Positions 1 to 5,796 of a stretch of DNA of 11,187 nucleotides are shown here, in pieces. The stretch spans positions 1 through 11,187 of the forward strand of contig DRLW01000223.1 of assembly GCA_011375275.1 (NCBI GenBank), written 5' to 3'. The notes beneath the pieces are model-generated. The model was not told the DNA's origin and did no database searches. It saw only the letters and a list, made by a program, of their open reading frames with translations. The translations under genes were made by a program, and so were the position numbers. Positions within the stretch are counted from its first letter, which is position 1, and every line of letters begins with the position of its first letter. This DNA comes from Bacteroidota bacterium (lineage in GTDB: Bacteria; Zhuqueibacterota; Zhuqueibacteria; Zhuqueibacterales; Geothermadaptataceae).

Positions 1-238
1 CAGCACCAGCCTGCAACATTTGATTTTGAGCCACCAGGGGAAGCTGGAGCAGGCCTCGCCTGTAGTGCCCATGACGGCTGAGGGGTTCATCCTGTATTAT
101 GCTGATGAGATCGACTCCAAGCTCAACGCCTATTACAGAATCAAATATCGGGAACACAAAGATGATGTGCGCTGGAGCTCTTATGTCCGTCTGCTGAATC
201 AGTTTTTTTATTTTGGCCCCAGGAAAAAGCCGGGCTGA
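1..238 (+). CDS. YhaM-family 3'-5' exoribonuclease, C-terminal part (5' end outside window)
   Basis: Only the last 78 or so codons are present; the reading frame is open to the left edge, with its first full codon at base 2. The visible residues include HLILSHQGKLEQASPVVP, then an AEGFILYYADEIDSKLNAY stretch. This resembles the end of the HD domain in YhaM/CBF1-type exoribonucleases, where a histidine of the ILSH motif and the later D-x-LDAK-like helix are typical. These enzymes combine an OB-fold RNA-binding domain with a metal-dependent HD phosphohydrolase domain and trim RNA 3' ends in the cytoplasm. The OB fold and most of the HD metal ligands would lie upstream of the window. The TTG at base 20 is an internal leucine codon, not a start. 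The stop is 45 bases before the ATPase gene on the same strand, so the two may be co-transcribed. Family assignment is by recognition of a short segment only. Confidence 0.72.
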   Translation, partial: STSLQHLILSHQGKLEQASPVVPMTAEGFILYYADEIDSKLNAYYRIKYREHKDDVRWSSYVRLLNQFFYFGPRKKPG

Positions 239-283
239 GACCCGGCGTCAGGACTACAGAACTGCTAATCCGACAACAGAAAG

Positions 284-1789
284 ATGAGCATGAACGATAC
301 ACTGCTGGATATCAAAACCCTTGGTGAACTGAAGAAATCAGGATACCGTGTTCTGCCGGTGAAAGAGGAAATGCGGCGTAATCTGCTGCGCAAACTCGCT
401 GCCGGCGAAACAGTATTTCCGGGCATCATCGGTTACGACAAAACCGTGATCCCTCAGCTATACAACGCCATTCTGTCTCGTCACGATTTTATCTTGCTCG
501 GGCTGCGCGGGCAGGCCAAAAGCCGTATTTTGCGCATGCTCCCGGCCCTGCTCGATGCGTATATACCGATCATCAGGGACAGTGAGATAAACGATAATCC
601 TTTTGCACCAATCAGCAAGCAGGGCAGGGAGATGGTGGCAGAAAGGGGAGATGAGACCGAGATAGAGTGGGTCAGCCGGGAACAACGCTATGGCGAAAAA
701 CTCGCGACACCGGATGTCACGATCGCTGACCTGATCGGCGATATCGATCCGATCAAGGCAGCAGCGCACCGCCTGCACTATGCTCATGAGGGCGTGATCC
801 ATTTCGGCATTATCCCGCGGATGAACAGGGGGATTTTCGCGATCAACGAGTTGCCTGATCTGCAGCCACGCATCCAGGTCGGTTTGTTCAATTTGATGCA
901 GGAAAAAGATATTCAGATTCGCGGCTTTCCGGTACGCATTCCGGTCGATGTGCTCATGGTGTACTCGGCCAACCCGGAGGATTACACCAACCGCGGCAGC
1001 ATTATCACACCATTGAAAGACCGGATCGGTTCGCAAATTCTCACGCACTATCCCGCAGACATCGCCTCGGCAGTGGCGATCACGGCGCAGGAGGCCTGGG
1101 TGAACCGTGGAGATGGCGTCACGGCCCGGGTTGTACCTTTCATGCGTGAGATCGTCGAGCAGACGGCTGTCGAGGCGCGCACGAGCGAATACGTTGACCA
1201 GAAGAGTGGGGTGAGTGCCCGTATGACGATTTCCTTTCTGGAGAATATCGTCAGCAACGCCGAAAGGCGGGCCTTTGCAACCGGTGCCAAAGAGGCTGTG
1301 GCGCGCATCTGCGATATGTTTGCTGCGCTTTCGGCTGTAACGGGAAAGATTGAACTGGTTTATGAGGGAGAACAGGAAGGGGTAACGAACGTCGCGCAGG
1401 GGTTGCTGGGCAAGGCGATTCGTACGGTATTTCTGAGTTTTTTCCCCGACCCGTTCAAAGCGGCGAAAAAGGAGCAGAATCCCTACCAGCAGGTGCTCGC
1501 CTATTTTAAAAATGAGAAAACCGTGGAAATTTCTGACGACCTGCCGGACGAGGCCTACCGGACGCGCCTGCAGGCTGTTCCGGGATTGGAAGAACTGGTC
1601 GATACGCACATGCCGGAGGCGTATTCTACAGCAGAAGAAAAAGCGGTGTGCATGGAGCTGGTTCTGGAAGGCCTGCACCAGAACTCCATGCTCAGCAAGG
1701 ATGAGCTCGATAACAGCCGCGTTTACGGCGATATCATCAAGCGCATGTTCGATGACCTCGACGATGATGATATCAACCGGTACGCCTGA
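284..1789 (+). CDS. MoxR / Mg-chelatase ChlI-like AAA+ ATPase
   Basis: The product is a 501-residue AAA+ ATPase of the type often labelled 'sigma-54-interacting' or 'magnesium chelatase' in automatic annotation. A Walker A motif is at residues 73-80 (GLRGQAKS), a Walker B-like GIFAINE at 183-189, a sensor-1 asparagine at N230 (SANPEDYTNRG) and a probable arginine finger at R247 (TPLKDRI). The N-terminal IKTLGELKKSGY and FPGIIGYDKTVIPQL segments are also typical of the family. Such MoxR-like ATPases usually act with a VWA-domain protein to remodel or insert cofactors into protein complexes; chlorophyll synthesis is not implied. No VWA gene follows here: the next gene is convergent. The start is uncertain because neither ATG 284 nor ATG 290 has a clear Shine-Dalgarno sequence. 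A long open frame on the opposite strand is a codon-bias shadow. The family is clear; the substrate is unknown. Confidence 0.9.
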   Translation: MSMNDTLLDIKTLGELKKSGYRVLPVKEEMRRNLLRKLAAGETVFPGIIGYDKTVIPQLYNAILSRHDFILLGLRGQAKSRILRMLPALLDAYIPIIRDSEINDNPFAPISKQGREMVAERGDETEIEWVSREQRYGEKLATPDVTIADLIGDIDPIKAAAHRLHYAHEGVIHFGIIPRMNRGIFAINELPDLQPRIQVGLFNLMQEKDIQIRGFPVRIPVDVLMVYSANPEDYTNRGSIITPLKDRIGSQILTHYPADIASAVAITAQEAWVNRGDGVTARVVPFMREIVEQTAVEARTSEYVDQKSGVSARMTISFLENIVSNAERRAFATGAKEAVARICDMFAALSAVTGKIELVYEGEQEGVTNVAQGLLGKAIRTVFLSFFPDPFKAAKKEQNPYQQVLAYFKNEKTVEISDDLPDEAYRTRLQAVPGLEELVDTHMPEAYSTAEEKAVCMELVLEGLHQNSMLSKDELDNSRVYGDIIKRMFDDLDDDDINRYA

Positions 1790-1797
1790 AACAAAAA

Positions 1798-1842
1798 ACG
1801 GGTGCGGTTCAGCATGTGCCAACCGCTCCCGTTTGAGTTTTT
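1798..1842 (+). terminator. Bidirectional intrinsic terminator between convergent genes
   Basis: ACGGGTGCGGTT (1798-1809) pairs with AACCGCTCCCGT (1821-1832) over 12 bp with one mismatch and an 11-base loop. The right arm is followed by TTGAGTTTTT on the plus strand. On the minus strand the stem is followed by TTTTTTGTTT, read from bases 1797-1788. It can therefore end both the ATPase transcript, just 8 bases after its stop, and the ugd transcript from the other side. Confidence 0.85.
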
Positions 1843-1848
1843 AATGTT

Positions 1849-1862
1849 GCGCGCCGGCGCGC
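1849..1862. repeat. Perfect 14-bp GC palindrome
   Basis: GCGCGCCGGCGCGC is its own reverse complement. It sits in the gap between the convergent ATPase and ugd genes, just beyond the terminator. It contains only G and C and is not followed by a T run, so it is not a convincing terminator. It may be a protein-binding or methylation-prone site, or chance in GC-rich DNA. Confidence 0.4.
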
Positions 1863-1967
1863 GTGCAATACCTGCCACGCCGATATCCATCCCGCCGTTA
1901 CGCCACCCCGTATGATCTCCCCGTACCCCGTCACCGCCGCGGCCTGCGGCGACCGGCAGCGTGCTTT

Positions 1968-3287
1968 TTATGAAGCCGGACGGCCGATAGAGAAATAATC
2001 GATGCCGTATTTGCGCATGCGTTTGGGGTCGTAGAGATTCCTGCCGTCGAAAATGACCGGGGATTTCAGCGTTTCTTTGATCAGCAGGAAGTCCGGCTCG
2101 CGGAATGAGTTCCATTCGGTCATGATGATCAGCCCATCGGCGCCTTCGATGGCGTCGTAGCGTTTGTCAAACAGCTCAAGACCATCGCCGACCCGGTCGC
2201 CGAAAATGCGTTTGGCCTCTTTGAGCGCTTCCGGATCGTGTGCACGCACTTTGGCGCCGGCTTTGTTGAGCGCGTTGATCATGCTGATAGCCGGAGCCTC
2301 GCGCATGTCATCGGTTTTGGGTTTGAAAGCCAGCCCCCACATGGCAAAGGTCTTGCCCTTCAGGTCCTCGTCGAAATATTTCATGATTTTTTCCAACAGC
2401 ACGGTTTTCTGCCGCTCGTTCACCCGTTCCACAGAGTTGACGATCTGCAGGTCGAGGCCGTAGTCTTTGGCGGTTTTGATCACCGCTTTGACATCTTTCG
2501 GGAAGCAGGAGCCGCCGTAGCCGGTACCGGGATAGATAAAATGCGGGCCAATACGGCTGTCGGTGCCGATGCCTTTGCGCACCATGTTGACATCTGCGCC
2601 CACGCGATCACACAGGTTGGCGATTTCGTTGATGAAGGAAATCTTCGTCGCCAGCAGGGCGTTGGCAGCGTATTTGGTCAGCTCTGCGCTCTTTTCATCC
2701 ATGATCAGGATCGGATTGCCGGAGCGGACGAAAGGTGCGTACAGTTGCGCCATGGTATCGGCAGCATCGGGATTGCTGGTACCGATAACGACGCGGTCCG
2801 GACGCATGAAATCGTCGATAGCAGCGCCCTCTTTGAGGAATTCCGGATTGGAGACCACATCAAAGGGATGGTTGGTGTGCTTGCTGATTTCTTCTTTGAC
2901 CTTTTCAGCAGTGCCGACAGGTACGGTGCTTTTGTTGACGATGATCTTGTAACTGTTGGCATAGGTGCCGATATCTTTTGCCACAGCGAGTACGTGCTTG
3001 AGGTCCGCAGAACCGTCCTCATCCGGCGGTGTGCCCACAGCGATAAAAATGATTTCGGATTTCTCCACCGCGCTTTTGATGTCCGTGGTAAAATGCAGGC
3101 GCTCCTCACGAACATTATGCTCGACCATCTCGTTCAGGCCCGGCTCGTAGATCGGGATTTCGCCGCGATTGAGCATTTCGATTTTTGCCGGATCAATATC
3201 GACACAAACGACATCGTTGCCTGAATCGGCGAAACAGGTGCCTGCCACAAGGCCAACATATCCGGTACCGACGACCGCTATCTTCAT
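1968..3287 (-). CDS. ugd: UDP-glucose 6-dehydrogenase
   Basis: This cytoplasmic enzyme oxidises UDP-glucose to UDP-glucuronate with two NAD+, feeding capsule, exopolysaccharide or lipopolysaccharide sugar synthesis. The 439-residue length is usual for bacterial Ugd/TuaD. The N-terminal Rossmann motif is GTGYVG (residues 7-12), with the NAD ribose-binding acid at D30. NPEFLKEG (147-154), K205 and the active-site segment GTGYGGSCFPKD place the catalytic cysteine at C261, with D265 following. The C-terminal domain contains GLAFKPKTDDMRE (318-330). A strong ribosome-binding site, TAAGGAG (minus strand, 3294-3300), lies 6 bases before the ATG and fixes the start. The gene is alone on the minus strand and converges on the ATPase gene. 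No sugar-nucleotide or glycosyltransferase gene is adjacent. Promoter elements upstream are not distinct; a TATATG at about 3351-3356 on the minus strand is only a weak -10 candidate. Confidence 0.97.
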   Translation of the reverse strand: MKIAVVGTGYVGLVAGTCFADSGNDVVCVDIDPAKIEMLNRGEIPIYEPGLNEMVEHNVREERLHFTTDIKSAVEKSEIIFIAVGTPPDEDGSADLKHVLAVAKDIGTYANSYKIIVNKSTVPVGTAEKVKEEISKHTNHPFDVVSNPEFLKEGAAIDDFMRPDRVVIGTSNPDAADTMAQLYAPFVRSGNPILIMDEKSAELTKYAANALLATKISFINEIANLCDRVGADVNMVRKGIGTDSRIGPHFIYPGTGYGGSCFPKDVKAVIKTAKDYGLDLQIVNSVERVNERQKTVLLEKIMKYFDEDLKGKTFAMWGLAFKPKTDDMREAPAISMINALNKAGAKVRAHDPEALKEAKRIFGDRVGDGLELFDKRYDAIEGADGLIIMTEWNSFREPDFLLIKETLKSPVIFDGRNLYDPKRMRKYGIDYFSIGRPAS

Positions 3288-3293
3288 TTTTTA

Positions 3294-3300
3294 CTCCTTA
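3294..3300 (-). promoter_or_regulatory. Ribosome-binding site of ugd
   Basis: The minus strand reads TAAGGAG here, followed by a 6-base A-rich spacer and the ATG at 3285-3287. This is close to the ideal anti-Shine-Dalgarno match and supports the annotated start. Confidence 0.85.
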
Positions 3301-3666
3301 AAATAAGCTCCTCGGGTGTCGCTGTTTATTGAAAACCTTTGTTTCCTGCTCTCATATACTTCGGCCATAACATGGAAATACATTACTGCAGTGAAGCTGT
3401 AAAAATAACGTTCTCACGCAACGAAATCAAGGTGAATAACCGAACGTCATGAATGATGGCAGAGAGTCAGGATATCATCCTGCCGAGTATTCTTCAGAAA
3501 TGCATCTCCCCGGTCGATAACTTGTTGAGTAAAAAAGCCCGCCGGGCAACAGCGCCGGTTGCTCTCATCCTGCTTGCTGGTGCCGTTGTACTCCATTCCT
3601 GGCATGCGGGTCATTGAATGTTCCCGGAATGACGGATGGCGGAATATAGGGCAGGCCCGGTTAGCT
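3301..3666. other. Gene-free spacer upstream of ugd
   Basis: No open frame here has a credible product. The stretch holds the ugd leader, a small perfect hairpin (CAGGAT-ATC-ATCCTG, 3468-3482) and a GC-rich cluster at 3537-3562. Within that cluster GCAAC at 3546-3550 pairs with GTTGC at 3558-3562. On the minus strand GCCC-GGC-GGGC is followed by six Ts (3531-3547), which has the form of a short terminator, but no minus-strand gene precedes it. A GTCATT/AATGAC inverted pair lies at 3610-3633 and may be debris of a decayed repeat. Confidence 0.5.
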
Positions 3667-3675
3667 GCATCAACA

Positions 3676-3911
3676 TCTGGTTATCCAGTTAACTCAGAAC
3701 GGATGCATCTTTTCAACAAGACCGTCTGACAACAGCACGTGCCTGCACCAGAACTGTCATTCCGGTTTCCCCGCAGGGGAAGACCGGAATCCCCCAGACT
3801 CTGGCACGTGCCGGAAAAGATGAGATTCCGGCACTGCGCTTCGCTTGGCCGGAATGACACATGCCGGTATCTGAGCCGGGCCCGGTTTGCTGAGTTAACT
3901 GGATACCCGGG
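3676..3911 (-). mobile_element. MITE-like non-autonomous element, copy 1 (236 bp)
   Basis: The element is bracketed by a perfect 9-bp direct repeat, GCATCAACA, at 3667-3675 and 3912-3920. Its ends are inverted repeats: TCTGGTTATCC plus AGTTAACTCAG on the left, and CTGAGTTAACT plus GGATACCCGGG on the right. Read on the minus strand it aligns along its whole length with copy 3 (8981-9199) and, in its arms, with copy 2 (5194-5576). An internal hairpin at 3759-3790 (ATTCCGGT, TTCCCC, GCA loop, GGGGAA, ACCGGAAT with one bulged G) lies in the core. No transposase is encoded, so movement would need an enzyme supplied from elsewhere. It lies in the spacer between the divergent ugd and STAS genes, about 190 bases before the STAS start. 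Confidence 0.85.
3759..3790. repeat. Core hairpin of element copy 1
   Basis: A 14-bp stem with one bulged base and a three-base GCA loop. The same hairpin, in the opposite orientation, forms the core of copy 3 (9102-9133) and of the decayed copy (8534-8558), but is absent from copy 2. Confidence 0.8.
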
Positions 3912-4089
3912 GCATCAACAGGGTAGCCGGATGTTTTGTCAGGATGTTGCGAGAAGACCCTCTGCGGAAGAAGATTTCAGTTATCCCGACTTCCCCTGCT
4001 CGATAGTTCATGCATGCATCGGGGCTAAGGGAAGATTTTATGAAGAATCGTTCAGAATGTCGTGCCCTCTACTTTACAGCATTTTAACC

Positions 4090-4093
4090 GGAG
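4090..4093 (+). promoter_or_regulatory. Ribosome-binding site fixing the STAS start
   Basis: GGAG is 8 bases before ATG 4102. The same frame is open upstream to 3739, but that extension runs through mobile element copy 1 and has no comparable ribosome-binding site, so the internal ATG is preferred. Confidence 0.7.
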
Positions 4094-4101
4094 ATGCGAA
4101 A

Positions 4102-4473
4102 ATGGATTTAAAAACAAAGAAAACCGGCCGGATACTCAGCCTGAAACCCTTGATGACCCGCCTGGTTGCGGATACTTCACTTGAGTTTATGGATGGGCTG
4201 GAAAAAATCATCGCAGAGGACTGTGATCTGGTGATCCTCAATCTTTCAGAAATCGAGTTCATCGACAGCCGCGGGTTGGGTGCTTTTGTCATGCTGGTGA
4301 AAAACAAACCAGAGCATGTACGCATCGCAATCTGCGAGCCCACGGAAGATGTGCTGACTGCCTTCAAACTGACCCGGCTCGATAAGATCATCCCGTTGTA
4401 CAGCTCTGAGGAAAAAGCGATAGAAGATTTTAAAGAGAGCGGCAGCGAACACGTGCACCTGGAAGAAAAGTAA
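4102..4473 (+). CDS. STAS-domain protein, anti-sigma factor antagonist type
   Basis: This 123-residue product is a single STAS domain of the SpoIIAA/RsbV kind. The hallmark is LVILNLSEIEFIDSRGLGAF (residues 43-62). S56 in the DSRGLG loop corresponds to the serine that a partner serine kinase phosphorylates in this family. In such systems the unphosphorylated STAS protein sequesters an anti-sigma factor or switch kinase, releasing its target. The acidic C-terminal tail (SGSEHVHLEEK) is not conserved in the family. The start at 4102 is chosen from GGAG 8 bases upstream and from the domain boundary. An upstream extension in the same frame reads through a mobile element and is rejected. No anti-sigma kinase or PP2C phosphatase is next to it. 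The response regulator gene lies 114 bases downstream on the same strand, so the two may cooperate. The domain is certain; the pathway is inferred. Confidence 0.9.
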   Translation: MDLKTKKTGRILSLKPLMTRLVADTSLEFMDGLEKIIAEDCDLVILNLSEIEFIDSRGLGAFVMLVKNKPEHVRIAICEPTEDVLTAFKLTRLDKIIPLYSSEEKAIEDFKESGSEHVHLEEK

Positions 4474-4550
4474 GCTGGTGGCGGCTGAGATGTAAAATCT
4501 GGTTTTCGCGAGGTGGCCTGTGCACTGCGCAGATCAGCGCATCAAACGGG

Positions 4551-4578
4551 TTTGCGCAATGAGTCTTCACGTTAAAAT
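4551..4578 (+). promoter_or_regulatory. Possible promoter of the response regulator gene
   Basis: TTTGCG (4551-4556) and TAAAAT (4573-4578) are separated by 16 bases and weakly resemble a sigma-70 promoter. If used, transcription would start within a few bases of ATG 4588, giving an almost leaderless mRNA. That would fit the lack of a Shine-Dalgarno sequence there. The match is weak and unproven. Confidence 0.22.
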
Positions 4579-4587
4579 AAGACACTT

Positions 4588-5178
4588 ATGGATATTTTAG
4601 TTGCAGAAGATGATTACGCATCGAGACGGCTTCTTGAAGTCATGCTCCTGCGCTGGGGGTACCATGTCAAGACAGCGACTAATGGTGCGGATGCCCTGGA
4701 GATCATCGCAGCACAGGAAACGCCTCTGCTGGTGCTTCTGGACTGGATGATGCCGGAGATGTCCGGCCCCGAGGTCTGCGTGGGGGTGCGAAAAATGGAT
4801 ATCACCGGCATGTATATCATCCTGCTGACAGGCAAGGATCGCAAGGAAGATATCATCATTGGCCTGAATTCCGGCGCGGATGATTATATCACCAAGCCAT
4901 TTCACAAGGAAGAGCTCAAGGCGCGGTTGCAGGTGGGCGAGAGAATTATCTCCCTGCAGCAGACTCTGGCTCAGCGGGTGGCTGATCTGGAACATGCTCT
5001 CAAACATGTCGATCAGTTGCGCCAGTTGCTGCCGATCTGTGCGTACTGCAAGCGCATCCGCGATGACAAGAACTACTGGAGCCAGCTCGAAGAATATTTT
5101 GCCGAGCACACCAATACTGAGTTCAGTCACAGCATCTGCCCCGACTGTTTCGAGAAACACGTCAAACCACAACTCTGA
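4588..5178 (+). CDS. Response regulator receiver protein with C-terminal CxxC...CPxC motif
   Basis: Residues 1-115 form a CheY-like receiver. The acidic pair is at E7/D8/D9, the phospho-acceptor is D52 (LLDWMMPEMSG), and T81 and K103 (KPF) complete the switch site. A predicted coiled coil of about 30 residues (117-148) follows, then a 45-residue tail ICAYCKRIRDD...YW...FSHSICPDC with cysteines C151, C154, C184 and C187. This tail is familiar from receiver, PAS and GAF proteins of environmental bacteria and looks like a zinc- or metal-binding knuckle. Its function is not established to my knowledge. There is no DNA-binding or enzymatic output domain, so signalling is probably by protein contact. 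The start matches the receiver boundary, but no clear Shine-Dalgarno sequence precedes it. Neighbours are a STAS gene upstream and mobile element copy 2 beginning 15 bases after its stop. The partner kinase is not in the window; the HPt protein at 9244 is a candidate phosphodonor. Confidence 0.93.
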   Translation: MDILVAEDDYASRRLLEVMLLRWGYHVKTATNGADALEIIAAQETPLLVLLDWMMPEMSGPEVCVGVRKMDITGMYIILLTGKDRKEDIIIGLNSGADDYITKPFHKEELKARLQVGERIISLQQTLAQRVADLEHALKHVDQLRQLLPICAYCKRIRDDKNYWSQLEEYFAEHTNTEFSHSICPDCFEKHVKPQL

Positions 5179-5193
5179 CTCGCCTGTCTTTCT

Positions 5194-5576
5194 TCCGGGT
5201 ATCCCGTTTACTCAGCAAACCGGGCCTGGCCCAGATGCAGGCATCAGTCATGCCGGCCAGGCGCTGCGCCGTGCCGGGGTCTCATCTTTTCTGGCACGTG
5301 CCTGCGTCGCGGTTTTTCTGGATGACACTTCAGAACCTTGCGAAGGCTGGCAGCCTTCGCAAGGTTTGAGCTCGTCTCATCTCGTCACACCGCTCATGCA
5401 GTGTGACGCATTTTGCGACGCTCCAGCGTCACCGCCACCCAGGCAAGCTGGCCGGCATTATCTACGTCAAACAAAATGTTCTGTCTCAGGCGAGCGCCGG
5501 GGCTGGTGCAGGCACCTGCTATTATCAGACAGGCTGTTAAAAGAAGTAACCGTGCTGAGTTAAGTAGATAGCCAGA
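5194..5576 (+). mobile_element. MITE-like non-autonomous element, copy 2 (383 bp, variant core)
   Basis: A perfect 9-bp direct repeat, TGTCTTTCT, flanks it at 5185-5193 and 5577-5585. The left end reads TCCGGGTATCC, then CGTTTACTCAGC; the right end reads GCTGAGTTAAGT, then AGATAGCCAGA. The outer roughly 110 bases on the left (including TCTCATCTTTTCTGGCACGT) and about 80 on the right match copies 1 and 3. The core is different: it lacks the ATTCCGGT hairpin and instead carries about 180 bases with a perfect 15-bp hairpin (5334-5366), a GTCACAC/GTGTGAC hairpin (5384-5407) and a GACGC/GCGTC hairpin (5417-5430). No transposase is encoded. A short TTG-initiated frame on the minus strand (5591-5394) crosses the right half but is not convincing. 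The insertion falls just beyond the response regulator's stop and upstream of the M16 peptidase leader. Confidence 0.83.
5334..5366. repeat. Perfect 15-bp hairpin inside element copy 2
   Basis: AACCTTGCGAAGGCT (5334-5348) and AGCCTTCGCAAGGTT (5352-5366) are exact reverse complements around a GGC loop. A stem this perfect usually marks a recently moved or structurally selected repeat. It is part of the alternative core that distinguishes copy 2. Confidence 0.85.
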
Positions 5577-5641
5577 TGTCTTTCTCGTCAAACCCTTGTT
5601 TTTTCCCGATTATTTTTCGTATTTTACCCCGATTTGCTCAG

Positions 5642-5684
5642 CCCGATCATTCATGAATGAGCGCTTCGTACAGAGACGATCGGG
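5642..5684. repeat. Small dispersed hairpin repeat (CCCGA...TCATNAATGARCGC family), copy 1
   Basis: CCCGATC (5642-5648) pairs with GATCGGG (5678-5684) and encloses the palindrome ATTCATGAAT (5649-5658) followed by GAGCGCTTC. Related sequence occurs at 9699-9745 and 10179-10221. Two further CCCGAT words lie just upstream at 5605 and 5628. It is in the leader of the M16 peptidase, about 110 bases before the start codon, so it could influence that gene's expression. Confidence 0.6.
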
Positions 5685-5783
5685 AGTTCCCATTTCTCAC
5701 TCCGACTAATCACTATGCATCGATGCGGCACTGCGGTGCAGAGCCCGTTTCCGGTTTGTGACGGACCGTTATCCCACTAGAGC

Positions 5784-5788
5784 AGGAG
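5784..5788 (+). promoter_or_regulatory. Ribosome-binding site fixing the M16 peptidase start
   Basis: AGGAG lies 8 bases before ATG 5797. The in-frame GTG at 5758, which would add 13 residues, lacks a comparable site, so the ATG is chosen. Confidence 0.8.
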
Positions 5789-5796
5789 CAGCAACC

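Noticed and set aside
458..1822. 454-codon open frame antisense to the MoxR-like ATPase.
   Set aside because: The plus-strand protein has clear AAA+ motifs; the antisense product is rich in His, Arg and Ile with no recognisable domain, a usual codon-bias shadow.
2238..3224. 328-codon open frame antisense to ugd.
   Set aside because: It overlaps a certain UDP-glucose dehydrogenase gene and its product is of shadow composition (many His, Asp and Phe) with no family resemblance.
3531..3547. Minus-strand terminator-like GC stem followed by six Ts.
   Set aside because: The stem is only four pairs and no minus-strand gene lies immediately upstream; kept only as a remark on the spacer.
3739..4101. 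In-frame N-terminal extension of the STAS gene (121 extra codons).
   Set aside because: Most of it is translation of mobile element copy 1 with Arg/Pro-rich low-plausibility sequence. The ATG at 4102 has a good ribosome-binding site and matches the domain boundary.
5334..5430. Three hairpins in a row considered as a CRISPR or integron attC-like structure.
   Set aside because: The hairpins differ in sequence and spacing, there are no regular direct repeats with spacers, and the region is bounded by the ends of a transposable element.
4880..5563. 227-codon plus-strand frame overlapping the response regulator and element copy 2.
   Set aside because: Its first half is a frame-shifted reading of the receiver gene and its second half is translated mobile element.
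5394..5591. Minus-strand 65-codon frame with a hydrophobic, lipoprotein-like N-terminus (LLLLTACLIIAGAC).
   Set aside because: It starts with TTG, has no properly spaced ribosome-binding site, and lies across the right arm and target duplication of element copy 2; the signal-like stretch is probably chance.
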